Shown here piece by piece: positions 52,245 to 63,080 of a stretch of DNA of 64,000 nt (position 1 is its first letter; the number at the start of each line of letters is the position of its first letter). The position numbers and the translations under genes were made by a program. The stretch is from NCBI GenBank assembly GCA_039621445.1, contig CP154956.1, positions 38,404,553 to 38,468,552 of the forward strand. Direction: 5' to 3'. The notes below the pieces were generated by a model. That model saw only the letters and a program-made list of their open reading frames with translations. It searched no databases and was not told the origin of the DNA. The stretch comes from Euglena gracilis (lineage: Eukaryota > Euglenida > Euglenophyceae > Euglenales).

Positions 52245-55200
52245 CTCCAAGTCCGAACCGGCCGCATAGCCGGCAACGGACTTTTTGGTGGAATAGATGG
52301 AATTCAATGAGCGCACCGCCATTCGGGCCTCATTAAATTCCCCGTCCGAGGTCTCATCCCCCTCCCTGCCCGAAGCCGGGGTGTCCTCCTCCAAACAAGA
52401 TATCTTGAAACCGACCTTTTGCCGGTTGGAGGAGTAACCACGGTCATCGCGGCGCTTACCGCGATTTCCGTAGCCGGGCCGGGGGGAACGAGATCTGGGA
52501 CATTTGGATGCGTGGTGATCTTTGGAACCGCAAAGTGAACAACGGGATTTGTGGCGGGATTCCGCATAACGGGGGGAACGGTATTCCGTTTTTCCGTCAA
52601 ACCGTCGTGGTGAACGGGTTTCCCGTCGACCATGACCGGTGTATCGGGACTTCCCCGTTGACTCGCGTGAAGAGGATGATCCACTTCGCGAACGAGATCG
52701 TGAAGAATCGCGGTTGAAATCCCGTTTTCGGGCAGGGGGGCCAGGTGACCGACCGCGAGAAGGACGGGTTTCCCGACCATCACGCGATGGTGACTTGGGC
52801 CTACTACCGCTAAAGCGGTTCTCCGAAGACCGTGAAACTCCCGATTGACGTGAAAACGCCGAGGAACCCGATCCCCGTGAGGAGGTCGAGCCCCTTGGGC
52901 TTCCAATACGCTTTCGCGCATCGGGATTCGGGCATTCCCGAGACATGTGACCAGATTTGTTGCACAAAAAGCACAGTTTATCCGTGCCCTGGTCCGAAGA
53001 ACGCTGATTCCGCGTTTTCGGTCCCGTGGTGGGTGATCTTGGTGACATGGGTGATTTTTGCAATGCATTAACCGCACCCGCAGGGATTCCCGCGGTGGGA
53101 TGCGTTTGGAAAGCGGACTGTATTTGTCCCAAAACTTGTGTGAGCTTGAGTTGCTTTGACACATAATTCCAACGTTGGGCAAGAGTCATCTCATGCCCTG
53201 CCAACTCCTCGCGATGGATATCCTTCACGAGGGATGGTGTGAAATGCAACAAAACCGCATCGAATTGTTCGCGCATTTGCTTCTCGCTAAGTTCATCAAC
53301 TTCGGAAGCAAGTGCTAACCATTTGGCATACCAAAGGTCAATGGATTTCCATTTGCGATCCGATGGCGCGCTTTGTCGCCACTTCTTCTCCAGGGTAATC
53401 CTGGTTACCATTCTTTATCTGGTTGAAGCGTATTGCTCAACCAGGTCATCGAATGATACGCCATTACGTATCACCAAATTGCGTGCGCGTTCTCGCTCCT
53501 CCCTCGGTAGGCAATCGATGAATTCCATCTTGACTACCTCGGGATTCGGGTCTTGGGTGGGTCCCTTTAGTGCCCAATAGTACTCCCAGTCCCGAAAAAA
53601 TTGTCTCCATGTGGTTGGATCCCCGTCCCATTGGGGCTTCACCTTGTTCGCGATTGCGATGGTGCCCTTGAAGTCTCTCTGAGTAACCCGCTGACCCTCG
53701 GTGGTATTCCAGGGGTTTGGGTCAGGGTAATTCTTAACACCAAACGCGTTTCGCGGATTTTCCGCTCCATGTGTAACCCGTGCAGGATTTCCCGCACCAA
53801 GTGTAAGGTTGGCAGGATTTTCCTGCGGGAATTGCGAAAAATGTGGTGAAATCCTCTCAGTGGGGCGGGTTTCCCGCCGAAAACCCGATGGGTGGTCTGG
53901 CATTCCAGAACCCGTCGGTTGTTGGTATGATCGCGATTGCGACACATGACCAATACCAGGTGTGGGGTGTTGGCTCATTCCTCGTACAAGGTTGGAATGT
54001 TGAATTTCTTGGTGGAGACTCGAATTTTCGAGTGGGGGGTCAATTTCCTCATCGGAAATGTCGTGCGAAGAGTGAGTTTGTGGTGTTGGCAAATGCAAAG
54101 GTGGTACAATTCGCGTTTTCGCGGGTGGTTGTACCAAATTCGCGGTGGATGTAGGGATTCCTACTCCAGAAATGGTAATTTGAGAACGCGATTCCGGGAC
54201 ATTTGGAATACCAACCGCAGCGCTTACCGCGGTGGATGGTGGCACAACCGGTACCGGAGTGGACATTTTATCCAGACTCGCGGACAAGTCATGCACCGTT
54301 TCTTCCAAATGTTCCACCAACTGGAGTTGGCCGCAAATACGGTCAACCTCAGTCTCCAAATGCCTAACGCGTTTGCGGTAACGGGAAAAATCTTCCAAGT
54401 GTGGCATCTTTTCAGAAACCAAGTGTAATTCTTGGGCAAGATTTCCTTGGGACTCCTCCACATTCCGGAGTTGACCCGCAAGCGCTTTTACCGCATTTGA
54501 GACGGTTTGCAATTGGTGGAGTGACTTGGTGGGGGTTTCCACGGTGGTGCGCGAATTTTCCGCGGTTGGCTTTTCCAACAACGCAGAAATTCGTCCATCC
54601 AACCGAGAAACCTCATCTTGCATGGATCGGGCATTCCGATTCACGCTTTCCTCAATTTGGAGCAAACTTGTACAAAATGCTTGCAAGGTTTCCTTGTTGT
54701 CACCAAGCACTTTGTCATAAAATGAGCGAAATTCCGGTGACTCGGATATCCGAGCACGCGAAATGGGGGGTAGTGAGCGGATTTCCGTCACTGTGGTGGA
54801 CAACAAGGTGCAACGGGTTTGTAATTCCCCAATAGCGGCTTGAATACCACTAATGTCGGGAATTCGCTTGGAAAGTGCAGAAACATGCTCCTGCAAACCG
54901 ACAACGGTGGCATTAATACCGCCAATGTCCGTTTGCATTTGTTGTTGCGTAAAATCCAACCGTTGTGCGCAATCCGCGATTTTCGCGTTCAAGGTGGTTA
55001 ATCCATCCTGATTTGCGGCACAATGGCAGGATTTTTGCTCCAAGTGTGAAATTCGTTCCTCCAAAAGCTGGATTTGCGAACGGGGAACAAAATTTTCTTG
55101 CACTTTTCGCTTGAAATTGCTTCAAGTGCTCGATTTCCGAGCCAAGATGCAAAATCCGTTGTTGGGCTTCTTGGAAAGAAGTGGTAAGTGCGGCAAAATG

Positions 55201-56343
55201 CTCAACCGCGACAAAGTTACCGATTTCCGGCATTTTGGGGGTGGCATTTTGCGCTTGTAACTGCTGCTGCAATTGCAGTAACATGGTTGAACAGGATTCC
55301 AATTGGGCAAAAAGATGGCTCATACCATCCTGCACATGCAGAAACTTGGAATCATTCCGCGTTTCCGCTTCATGCAGCATTTCGCTGATTTGTTGGAAAT
55401 TTTGTGGAAGTTGGATGCGCAAAATACTGTCAACACTTTCTCGAAAATGCTGAAGGTCTTTCCCCGCATTTTCAAAATTGTGTTGGCAATATTTGCCGAT
55501 TTCCTGCAAATAATTCCAGCAACATTCCAGTTTGGTGTTGACAACCCTTTGATTGTCCTCATCAAACTGCAAAACTTTGTTGAGCATGGTTGCGCATTCC
55601 GCAACGCATTGGTGGACATGCAAAATTTGCTTGCTAAGCGGGTGATCCGCTGGAAGTTGACCGAGAATTCGGAAAACATCACCGGGGGTGAGGTTATCCC
55701 TCAAATCTTCCTCATAGTCCTCCACAACAGAAACGGTACCAGAGATTTCCGGTACCACCAGACGCATATCTGGGTTCCATGGCAATGCAGGGAAAACCGC
55801 AGCTTCCGCGGGTAATCCCGGCAAAGCGTGAAATGGTGTGGGGGGTGGTAATTGAGGGGGGGGTTGGAAAAAACACGGTGTTTCCACCGAGTTGCACTCC
55901 AAAAGGCCCGCCGGTGCTTCCACCGGGGATCTTTTGGGTGTGAACAGAGCAAAGGGCAAATACCCCTCACTTTGTTCATGGGTAACATGAGTAACCAAGT
56001 GTGAGGGGGCAAGGGGTTCATCCCCTCGTCGCATCAATGATGGGTGAATCGGGATGGAGGAAGGCATTTTGCCACCTACATCCCGCACAATCAATGACAA
56101 TGATGATGAAGAGGGTTCATTACCCCCATGCAATAATAAAGGCGTTTCGCCTTTTGACAATGACAAATGAGTCAAATTGCCTTCTTCTTGCTTGGGGGGT
56201 CGGGAATTGGAACTTGTTTCATTCAAACCGTTCCAATCCCCGCAATCTTCATCACAATTGCTCAATGAACTCATCAACAAGTCATAATCAAATTTGGGGT
56301 TGAGGCTTGTGCTCTGCATCTTTTGAGATGGGTAAAAAGGCAA
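52242..56343 (-). pseudogene. gag: Copy 3: gag polyprotein, one frameshift and one stop
   Basis: ATG 56343 (MPFYPSQKMQSTS) to TAG 52242. The coiled-coil N-terminal part is open to about 55105, where one extra T shifts the frame. The next part is open to a TAA near 53412, made by a short patch of changed bases in the capsid region (ASTR-stop instead of ASTNSSLV). From there to the end it is open. It includes both knuckles, CFLCNKSGHMSREC and CSLCGSKDHHASKC, and the Arg/Ser-rich region. Length and domains are as in copy 2. Confidence 0.88.
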
Positions 56344-56564
56344 AAACCCAAAAATTCACACAAATAAGCAGAGAAACAGGGACCAGAAAGGTTGTATCGG
56401 CGATTACCGAACAGAGCCTTCTGAGACCTGTATCCTTGCTTAAAGGTTGGCTAGGGGCCAGGAACAGTACTTTCACCGTGTTTCACGGCTCAGTACGATC
56501 CTCACCACCAGTCAACCACAGAGTTTCTCTGTGTGGAACGTCTGTGTAGGATCGTTGCCTAAAT
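56344..56564 (-). other. Copy 3 5' leader
   Basis: Untranslated leader upstream of gag, nearly identical to copy 2. Short hairpins such as CACCGTGTTTCACGG are visible near 56475. No upstream frame stands out. Confidence 0.7.
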
Positions 56565-56685
56565 CTGCTACCAAGTGTATTACCTGGTAGCCTTTCTTCC
56601 TGTAGGATCTTTGACCTATTCTGCTACCAAGTGTATGTCCTGGTAGCCTTTCTTTCTGTAGGATCTTTGACCTATTCTGCTACCA
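56565..56685 (-). repeat. 56-bp tandem units carrying primer binding sites, copy 3
   Basis: CTGCTACCAAGTGTA occurs three times at exact 56-bp spacing (56565, 56621, 56677). Each holds TGGTAGCAG on the element strand, preceded by TACACT, the last bases of the LTR. The one at 56676-56685 abuts the LTR and is the true primer binding site. Copy 2 has two units (24776 and 24832) and the outer element one. Confidence 0.9.
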
Positions 56686-57114
56686 AGTGTACGTCCAAAG
56701 CTTTCCCTTTTCCCCTTTTTGGAACTTTCTGTAAAAGCCTTTTGCTTTCGCCTTGGTGCGCAGCCTACTTATGGTAGGGAAAAGTCTTTGGAGTAACGAA
56801 AAGTGGTTTTCCCCTTTTCTTCCCAATTCCCCAAGAAGCAAAGCACAAAGCAAAGATTCAGAAGTTTTCTTCTGAGATCAAAGTTGATTGTTCTGAGGGT
56901 TTTTCCCTCTGACAAAACCAATGGTGAAACTTGGAGATTGTGAGAGTAAAGAATACCACCTGTGGGGGAAGGAGAGAAAAGTGCTGACGTGTCCAGGGGC
57001 AGATCCCAGAAGGGTCTGCCACGATCTTACCAGCTGTGGGTTTCCACAGTGGTGCGACCGTCACAGAACCCACTCTGCAGATATCCTACAGAGCTGGGAC
57101 GTGCCTGGTACACA
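56686..57114 (-). repeat. Copy 3 5' LTR
   Basis: 429 bp, one base different from 40216-40644 by my reading. It ends at GTACACA on the plus strand, followed by the CTGGG duplication. Confidence 0.95.
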
Positions 57115-57234
57115 CTGGGCCCAGAGGGCGCCCGTTTGCTAGGTCGCATCATCAAAAGAGCCACGGCATGGCAAGAAGGTGAAATAAGGGAACTCAAACA
57201 GTCCGAATGCTATCAGGCCGTCCTGTCGCACTGA
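57115..57234 (+). pseudogene. LINE ORF2 C-terminal relic, right part
   Basis: After the CTGGG duplication the frame reads GPEGARLLGRIIKRATAW, then KQSECYQAVLSH and a stop at 57232-57234. This completes the LINE C-terminus interrupted at 40215 (TWGGLG | GPEGARLL). The target duplication encodes LG/GP at the junction, so the pre-insertion gene is clear. Confidence 0.8.
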
Positions 57235-57800
57235 CCCGCCAAATCTGGCAACTCCTCACTGTAAAACACGCCGTCCGCTAAGCAGGGGCACCACGAGCCT
57301 CCAAATGCCCCACCAGCCGCATACATCGCATCGCAACATCAAACACAATTCGCATACAGCCAAATGCATACTCCTACGGGAAGCCGGGTGACAAACAAGG
57401 AGCACCCTCTCTACCAAAAGACACAAACACGCCCCGCCAGGCAAACACCCAACACACCCCCCGCGCCACGTAACATATGGAAAGTGGGTCTTGCCCACTT
57501 GCCTTTCAGCAGGCACCAGACACAAACACGCCCCGCCACGCAAACATCCCCCCCCCCGCCGTGGCATATATATAGAGAATGGGTCTTGCCCACTCTCTCC
57601 TAACCAGCTAACCACCAACAATGGTCGTACCCGCAGTGTACACTACCAGTGGTATAACCTACCCGTGACCTGTGGCGGCACAGGAAGTCACAAGGGGGGT
57701 CCTCTTGTGGCGAGGGCCAAAAGAAAGGATACCCTGGGCCCGGGGCACGGTCTGGGTGAAGTTGTGCTACCCACCGTGATTTGAACTAAATTCTCTCTCC
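57235..57800. other. LINE 3' tail region with imperfect tandem units
   Basis: Likely the LINE 3' untranslated region, then unassigned sequence. Two ~93-bp imperfect direct copies share ACACAAACACGCCCCGCCA and AGTGGGTCTTGCCCAC-type sequence (57419-57500 and 57510-57597). A CATATATATAG follows in the second. No gene seen. Confidence 0.6.
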
Positions 57801-58599
57801 ACAGGTGGTATTGGGTGGCAGAAGAAAAAAGAAGAAGAAGCAAAAGAGAAAAGAGCAGCAACAACCGCCGCCAAGCGCCGCCAAAGACAGCAGGCGCACA
57901 TTAGGACGCAGCGACCGCTAGAGCAGCACATCAAAAGACACGCGACGGGGAACACAGCGGCACAAGGCAGGCCCGACACAGCCCCACCGGCGTACAACAC
58001 ATCGCCTGCCACCACCCCCCACGCCGCACACACACCACGAGGCGACACACCAGGACGACACACCATGTCCCTCACCCCGACGGACCCCTCCCACCAACCA
58101 CCCACCGCCCTCCCACCCCACGCAGTTGTATATACCTAACCCTTGTTTGTTTATTGGGCTGAAAGGCCCATTTTTTTGAGTAAACCATCTCCTGCCCCTT
58201 TGGTGGAGTGTGCCCCCCACACCTGGGGGGATACCCCATGTTTGTCAAAGAAATCTTTAGTGATTGAAGCAAATGTGTCTGCACTGATGGCTTTTAGGGT
58301 GGTTTTAAATAAATCAGAAGAGGATCCCCTGGTCTGACGAATAAACGTGTTTCAGCCACATATGAAATCATCAAATGAAAGCGCCTGATCTGGGGTCACT
58401 GGGGTATGGACACAACCCTCTCCCACTTGTGGAATTTATGGCCCCTAGCCCAATTTTGATGAAGGGCGCCTTGCCCAACACACTTGTGGTGTGTTTCACT
58501 TGTGCCAAATCAGAAGACCTGTACAAACAGAGGACTTGTGAGCAAAAAATTAGGTGTGTACGCAATGTACATATATCTCAGCCTTGGGTGAAGGCTGCT
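57801..58599. other. Unassigned region between LINE relics
   Basis: 57805-58130 is a purine- then A/C-rich stretch with no convincing frame. Plus-strand frames at 58143-58337 (PLVECAPHTWGDTPCLSKK) and 58375-58638 (VVCFTCAKSEDLYKQ) look protein-like and may be remnants of a mobile element, but I do not recognise them. Confidence 0.35.
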
Positions 58600-61227
58600 G
58601 ACGTCGTCAGCCGGTGCCTTCAGGGTGAAGAGGGCTGAGGGTGGAGCCAAAGGTTACCATCGGCTTGCTGGCAAAGACATTCGTTTGGGGCAGCCGCATA
58701 GCCTGGCTAGGCAACCCTCTTGTGTCCGTGTGTATATAAGTGGCATAAGGCAGCGGTACGGGCAGCGAAGCCTGCAGGCGGTGATATGTGCTTAGGGCTT
58801 GCCCCACGATGTCTTCGAAGGCACCGAGAATTTTCTCCCTGCAGTGAGTCACCTCGCTCTGGTAGGAGTCGAAGGCGCGCAGGAGGTGGTTGATTCTGCA
58901 ACCGTCTCAGCTGATAGTGTGGAGGCCCACCGCGAAGCCGATGGGTCTCAAAGGGCAGCCCTGGTGTGTACCTCTCGTGGAGTGTAAGACGCGTCCCTCG
59001 CTGAACATGGGTGCCGGCTGGCCATACGCAAACCGCAAGTAGTTGAACAGTGTGGGTGTGCGCGCCTGCGCCTCGTGCAGAAGGACATTCCTGTTGTGTG
59101 TGTGTATGTGTGTTGTGTTGAAGGCGTTCTTCAGGTCAACTTGAAGAACGGCCCAATTCCCCCGCGGGTCCAATTTCCGGACCAGGCTTTGGTTGCCATG
59201 GCGACAGATTCTGACGTATTAGGGACCCTGACCCCTACCTGAAGAGGGCTTAGCCGGCCGCCTTGGTCCCTCCCTGGCGGAGCCGGTGTGCATGAGGGCT
59301 TTCCCAACCAGTCGCCGAATCGTGTCACCCATCGCGGTGGGCGCAAACCAGATGGGCCTGGCGATGAAGTGCGAGGGAAACAGAGGATTGCCTCTCTAAC
59401 AAGCTCCTCCCACCGTACCTGTTGTCCGTCATGGAATGGTGGTACTGAACCAGGCAGCACATCGAGGCTCACCGGGCGTCCACCGGGATGCAACTCCTGC
59501 AGTTTGGCCCAAACAACCGGGTCGGACGAGCGGTGGGTTCCTTCGGACAGGAGAACCTACAGGGCCTTTGCGGAGGCTCCTTCCCCCACGGGCGTGCGAG
59601 CTCGGCGGAGTACAGTATTCGCTACGGCCACTGGCTCGGTATGGGCTTTTTTGGCTGCTTGCGTTTCGGTGGAGGCTGGTGGCAGGAGGGTTGCATTTTT
59701 CAACTCTGTCATCGGCTATCCATACTCGCCTCCTGATCGCGGTGGATATGTCTTCCGCGGCCTCACGGCCCACACTCGGGACTGTCCGAAGGACCAAATT
59801 CAGGAAGGCGAGGGTGGCAAACGTGCTTTCCATGGTTGGCCTGCTGACGCATTTTGAGATGACATCAGTGACGGGGGGGTTGGTACACCCCTCCCCCCCC
59901 CTCTCCGAGGGCCTCGCCACGCCATTTACCCCTCCCCCCCCCTAGCCGGACCCCCTCACCACGCCACCGGCGATTTTCGCGATTTTTTGAACGAAAATTT
60001 TGTTGGAAAACCATGATACACCCCTCCCCCCCCCCTGGTCGCCGACCCCCTCGCCACACCATTTACCTCCCCCCCCCTATTCGGACCACCTCGCCACGGC
60101 GTACCAACCCCCCGAGGGTCTCGGAGACGTCGCGTTGGTTGACCGCATGCACATGAAGCACGGTGTTTGTGCGGCGGAGGAGGACCTCGTGGAGATTGGC
60201 GGGTTGTGGCGGGATAACAACCCTCAAAGGGGTGCCGTGGCGGAGATCTGAGTTGTTGCCGCTTGGGTGAACTATCACAGCCGCGGGCATGTCGTATGCC
60301 GGATGTGCTAGGTCGGTGGTGATGTCGCGCGGCGGGTCCGTTGACGCGACCGTTGGTGCGGCCGATCTTTTCCTTCCGGGCGGACCTATGTTGCTCTCCA
60401 TGTCTCTGCAGGACAAGAGGCTCCCTCGGCCAGTCTTGGTGGTTGTGCAGCAACAAGGCGGTTGGCAAGCTGGTTGACCGCAGTGCGGCCCAGGCTGTAC
60501 GTGAATGTCGGTGCAGGTCAGCAGGCCACCCCTCCCTTCCATAGCGGAGCAGACAGAGCAGTGGTGTGCTCCCAACAGGGAGGTGCGGCAGCGGCGACCC
60601 ACTTGTGCAAGGCGAATCGTGGGCCGGCGTTTCTCGGCCGTGAAGGCGTATGGCTTTGGTAGGAGGCAGCACTTTCCCCAAGGCCAGTGAGACCCACCGC
60701 AGAGGGATGCAAGCGTCCTCGGGTGGGAACGGTGTGTCCCACAGACCGTCACCCCACACAAAGAAAGTCCATCCACCCAGGGCCACTTGGTAGGGCCAGG
60801 TCGGCGTGGATCCATTTCGGCCACAGTGGCAGGTCATGAGAGTGGAGGTACGGTGGTTTGGTCGTGTGTGGTACCTCAGGTGCTTGTGATGCCGGCCAGG
60901 GAGGGCCAGGCGGAGGCTGTGGCGGGTCCACGTGGAGGTAGCTGCCCCATGTCCGCCATCCGGGGTTGGGGAGGAGCGCAGTGCCGCGGACCCGGAAGAG
61001 GGACGCCTTGGGAAGTAGTGTGGAGCGGGAGGTCGGTTTCCTCGGCCCATTCCGCCCCCAACACGACCGGTGGGGGTGGCGTGATGCGATTTATGGGGCC
61101 TGCACCGTGGCGGCGGTGAGATGCCCCGCGGGGACGGTTGGACCGGAGGAGTCCATTGAAGATCCTCCTCGCGGAGGTGCCATGGGCGTTGGGACTCCCA
61201 ATTAGGCATGGTCGCCTGCGCTAGCAT
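58600..61227 (-). pseudogene. Second LINE relic (minus strand), N-terminal region and RT
   Basis: From the right: an N-terminal region with two 2A-like motifs (60381-60539), a long low-similarity section, then FPRTSSPGPSGLRPP (near 59360), a hallmark just upstream of LINE RT domains. RT motifs are WAVLQVDLKNAFN (near 59140) and GTHQGCPLRPIGFAVGLH (near 58930). The segment between GLRPP and PLQVGVRV is shortened. The RT active site (YxDD) is not visible. Stops and frame changes throughout make it a pseudogene. C runs near 59890-60080 interrupt it. Confidence 0.7.
60381..60539 (-). other. Two tandem 2A-like (ribosome-skipping) motifs in LINE N-terminus
   Basis: In one open minus-strand frame, EGRGGLLTCTDIHVQPGP (60486-60539) is followed about 18 codons later by GRGSLLSCRDMESNIGP (60381-60431). 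Both match the G-R-G-x-L-L-x-C-x-D-x-x-x-x-x-G-P pattern of 2A peptides found at the start of some LINEs (family knowledge). Both are degenerate at key positions: N to Q and E to H in the first, P to I in the second. So they are probably inactive now. Confidence 0.6.
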
Positions 61228-61504
61228 TGGCCGATCCTAACTGGGAGTTTTCGTGAAAAGTGAAATCTTTCAATAAAACCGTGGAATTTTCACGTTTATG
61301 AAATTTCAGGCCTTTTGAAAAATTTGGTCATTGCTACAAGTATGCTCTACAGACAGCACATTTGAATGGGCCTGCTTCTGCTTGCTCAGGTTTGGGTAAT
61401 CACCAGGCACAAATCTGTGCACCCACCGGGATTGAAAATAACGTGCATCCCCGAGTTTCGAAGGAAACTCAGGACCCTTTCGTCCCGTTGTGCTGCAAAT
61501 AACG

Positions 61505-61642
61505 TGTCACCCACCCCTAATTGTCGCCCCCCCCCCTTGGGGGGGTGACAATTAGGGCTGGGGGTACCCATGGACCCATGGACATGTAGGGTAACTTGAG
61601 TAACCCCACCTCTAATTGTCACCCACCCCTAATTGTCGCCGG
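61505..61642. repeat. CCCCTAATTGTC direct and inverted repeats
   Basis: ACCCACCCCTAATTGTCGCC occurs at about 61509 and again at about 61622. An inverted GGGTGACAATTAGGG lies at 61543-61557, and a further CTCTAATTGTCACC at about 61610. It resembles the CTAATTGACC ends of the TIR element at 26178-32420. Confidence 0.6.
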
Positions 61643-61811
61643 GGGGGTCAAAACGCTCCCTAGGGGGTGCCATATAGGGGGGGGGGTCACGTTAGGTCCC
61701 ATACCACAAGGGTGTCAGGTGAGTCCTTGAAGTTTTGAAGTTTGCACGCAGGAAGTTCAGAAGGGTCAGGCCATTCATCCACCCATTCTCCGTGGGAGGC
61801 TGGGCACAGCG

Positions 61812-61912
61812 GGGGGGGGGGGGTGGGGGGGGGGGCGGGGGACCCGGGGGGGCGGCCGCCGGGGGACGGGGGGGGGGGGGGGGGGGGGGAGGGGGGTCCG
61901 AGGGCGGCTGCA
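61812..61912. repeat. Extreme G-rich tract
   Basis: Nearly all G on the plus strand, including a run of about 24 G. It could form G-quadruplexes. Assembly length here is likely unreliable. Confidence 0.9.
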
Positions 61913-62154
61913 CGGGCGGCGCGCATCCTTTAATCGGTGATTTCGGGTCCAAAAAGTGGTCATTTTTTTGCCATTTTGGGCCATTTTTGACCCAAAAAGT
62001 GCTTTTTTTTTTTGACCCGCGCAGAGCGCACAGCCCCCAAATTTGCCATTTCATGTCCGAAAATGGTCAATTTTGGTCATTTTTGGGCCTCAAAAAAGTC
62101 GCGATTTTTTCGCAAATTTTTTTTCTTGGCTATGCTATGCACAGTGGGGGGAGA

Positions 62155-62235
62155 GGGGGGCCAGGGGGGGGGGGTGCGAGCGGCCGTGCGGGTGGCCGCG
62201 CAGGGGCCGCGCAGGGGGGGGGGGGCGGGTCCCGG
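62155..62235. repeat. Second G/C-rich tract
   Basis: G runs of 8-12 separated by GCGGCC-type sequence. The Gly/Ala/Arg frames crossing it are artefacts. Confidence 0.85.
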
Positions 62236-62295
62236 ACGCCCCCGAGCGGCGCGCCTAGCCTCCGTGGTGATGGTGGTTGCCCGCTCACCGGCTGT

Positions 62296-62679
62296 CAGGG
62301 TTGTTTGGTTAACCAACGGTCAGTTAAATAACCATGACCCCCCAGTTAATCGACCAATCAGTTAAAGGGTAATGGAGAGCAAAGAGTTTGGGGAGGCAAA
62401 AGGACTTTTGGGGGGGGGCGAGCACAAAAATGCAGGAATCAGTTTTCTTTTGATTCCTTTGTTTTTTGTGGCCATTCACTCGTTGCAGCATCTCCTCATC
62501 ATGACATCATGGGTATGGGCCCATTTTGAACAAATTGGCAATTTGACACGATGCAAAGTGATGGATGGTTCCAAAAGCCCGAAGAGCGCCTTTTTTCGGT
62601 CGAGAGATCGGTTAATCGGTTAACCGAGGCCCCAGTTTAATCGGTTGACCAAAAACAGTCAGTTAATTGATCAACCCTG
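62296..62679. mobile_element. Candidate hAT-like MITE, 384 bp
   Basis: It begins CAGGGTTG and ends CAACCCTG, a perfect 8-bp terminal inverted repeat of the CAGGG type common in hAT elements (family knowledge). Both ends carry repeated GTTAATCG/GGTTAAC motifs (62308-62365 and 62610-62670). No coding capacity. An exact 8-bp target duplication is not seen; flanks share only GCTGT at different offsets, so this is tentative. Confidence 0.45.
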
Positions 62680-63080
62680 CAGCTGTAGCCGAAACCTCCT
62701 TGTCAATCTGCCCTCCGGCCACATTTTTTTCAGATCAACAATGGGTCTTTCTTGATGCACACCCACTTGTCGCCGTCCCGTTGCAGGGTGCTCCACACCC
62801 AGACCGTGTCGCGGGTTGGCGTCACACACCGACAAGAAGAAGGTATACATGGCTGAACGTATGCGATTTTTTGGGACGGAGTAACTCCGCAAGCCATACT
62901 TGTGGAAGGAACGATGCACTCGCTTCCGTCCATTTCCAGTTGTCACTTGGCAGCGAATTCCAACTTCCTTTTTTTTCCAACGGAAAAGGAACCGGCAATC
63001 AGCTTCAGGGTACTTCTCCAACTTCCGGGAGAATTGTGGCCAAATTAGAAAAGAAGAAGCATTAAATCACCGGTGACGTA
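62680..63080 (-). other. Unrecognised possible coding remnant
   Basis: A minus-strand frame reads KIAYVQPCIPSSCRC then VWVWSTLQRDGDKWVCIKK near 62930-62735, and another frame covers 62671-63021. Either may be a decayed gene fragment. I do not recognise the protein and cannot choose between frames. Confidence 0.3.

Larger units (their letters stand above)
40216..57114 (-). mobile_element. Copy 3: full-length Ty3/gypsy chromovirus, 16.9 kb
   Basis: A sister of copy 2 with the same order on the minus strand. LTRs of 429 bp at 40216-40644 and 56686-57114 differ, as far as I can see, at one base (40272 versus 56742 region). A perfect CTGGG target duplication flanks it. Gag has one frameshift and one stop, and pol has five frameshifts. 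The 1814-aa post-pol ORF is fully open. The insertion is recent and splits a LINE. Copy 3 is ~720 bp longer than copy 2, mostly from 612- and 51-bp segments of the post-pol ORF and one more 56-bp leader unit. Confidence 0.95.
61228..62295. other. Non-coding, G-tract and inverted-motif region
   Basis: No gene supported. 61240-61330 is AT-rich with TTTCGTGAAAAGTGAAA-type hairpins. 61505-61640 holds repeated, partly inverted CCCCTAATTGTC motifs. 61812-61912 and 62155-62230 are dominated by runs of up to 24 G. Between them, 61935-62115 is a T/A-run region with GACCCAAAAAG and TTTTTTCGCAAATTTT, loosely reminiscent of the satellite. Confidence 0.6.

Noticed and set aside
57750-57790. tRNA-like B-box (minus-strand GTTCAAATC) suggesting a tRNA gene or SINE
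   Set aside because: No matching acceptor, D-arm or A-box could be built around it.
59288-59945. Plus-strand frames of 160-190 residues
   Set aside because: They are antisense to the LINE RT region, whose minus-strand motifs (PGPSGLRPP, LQVDLKNAFN) are clear.
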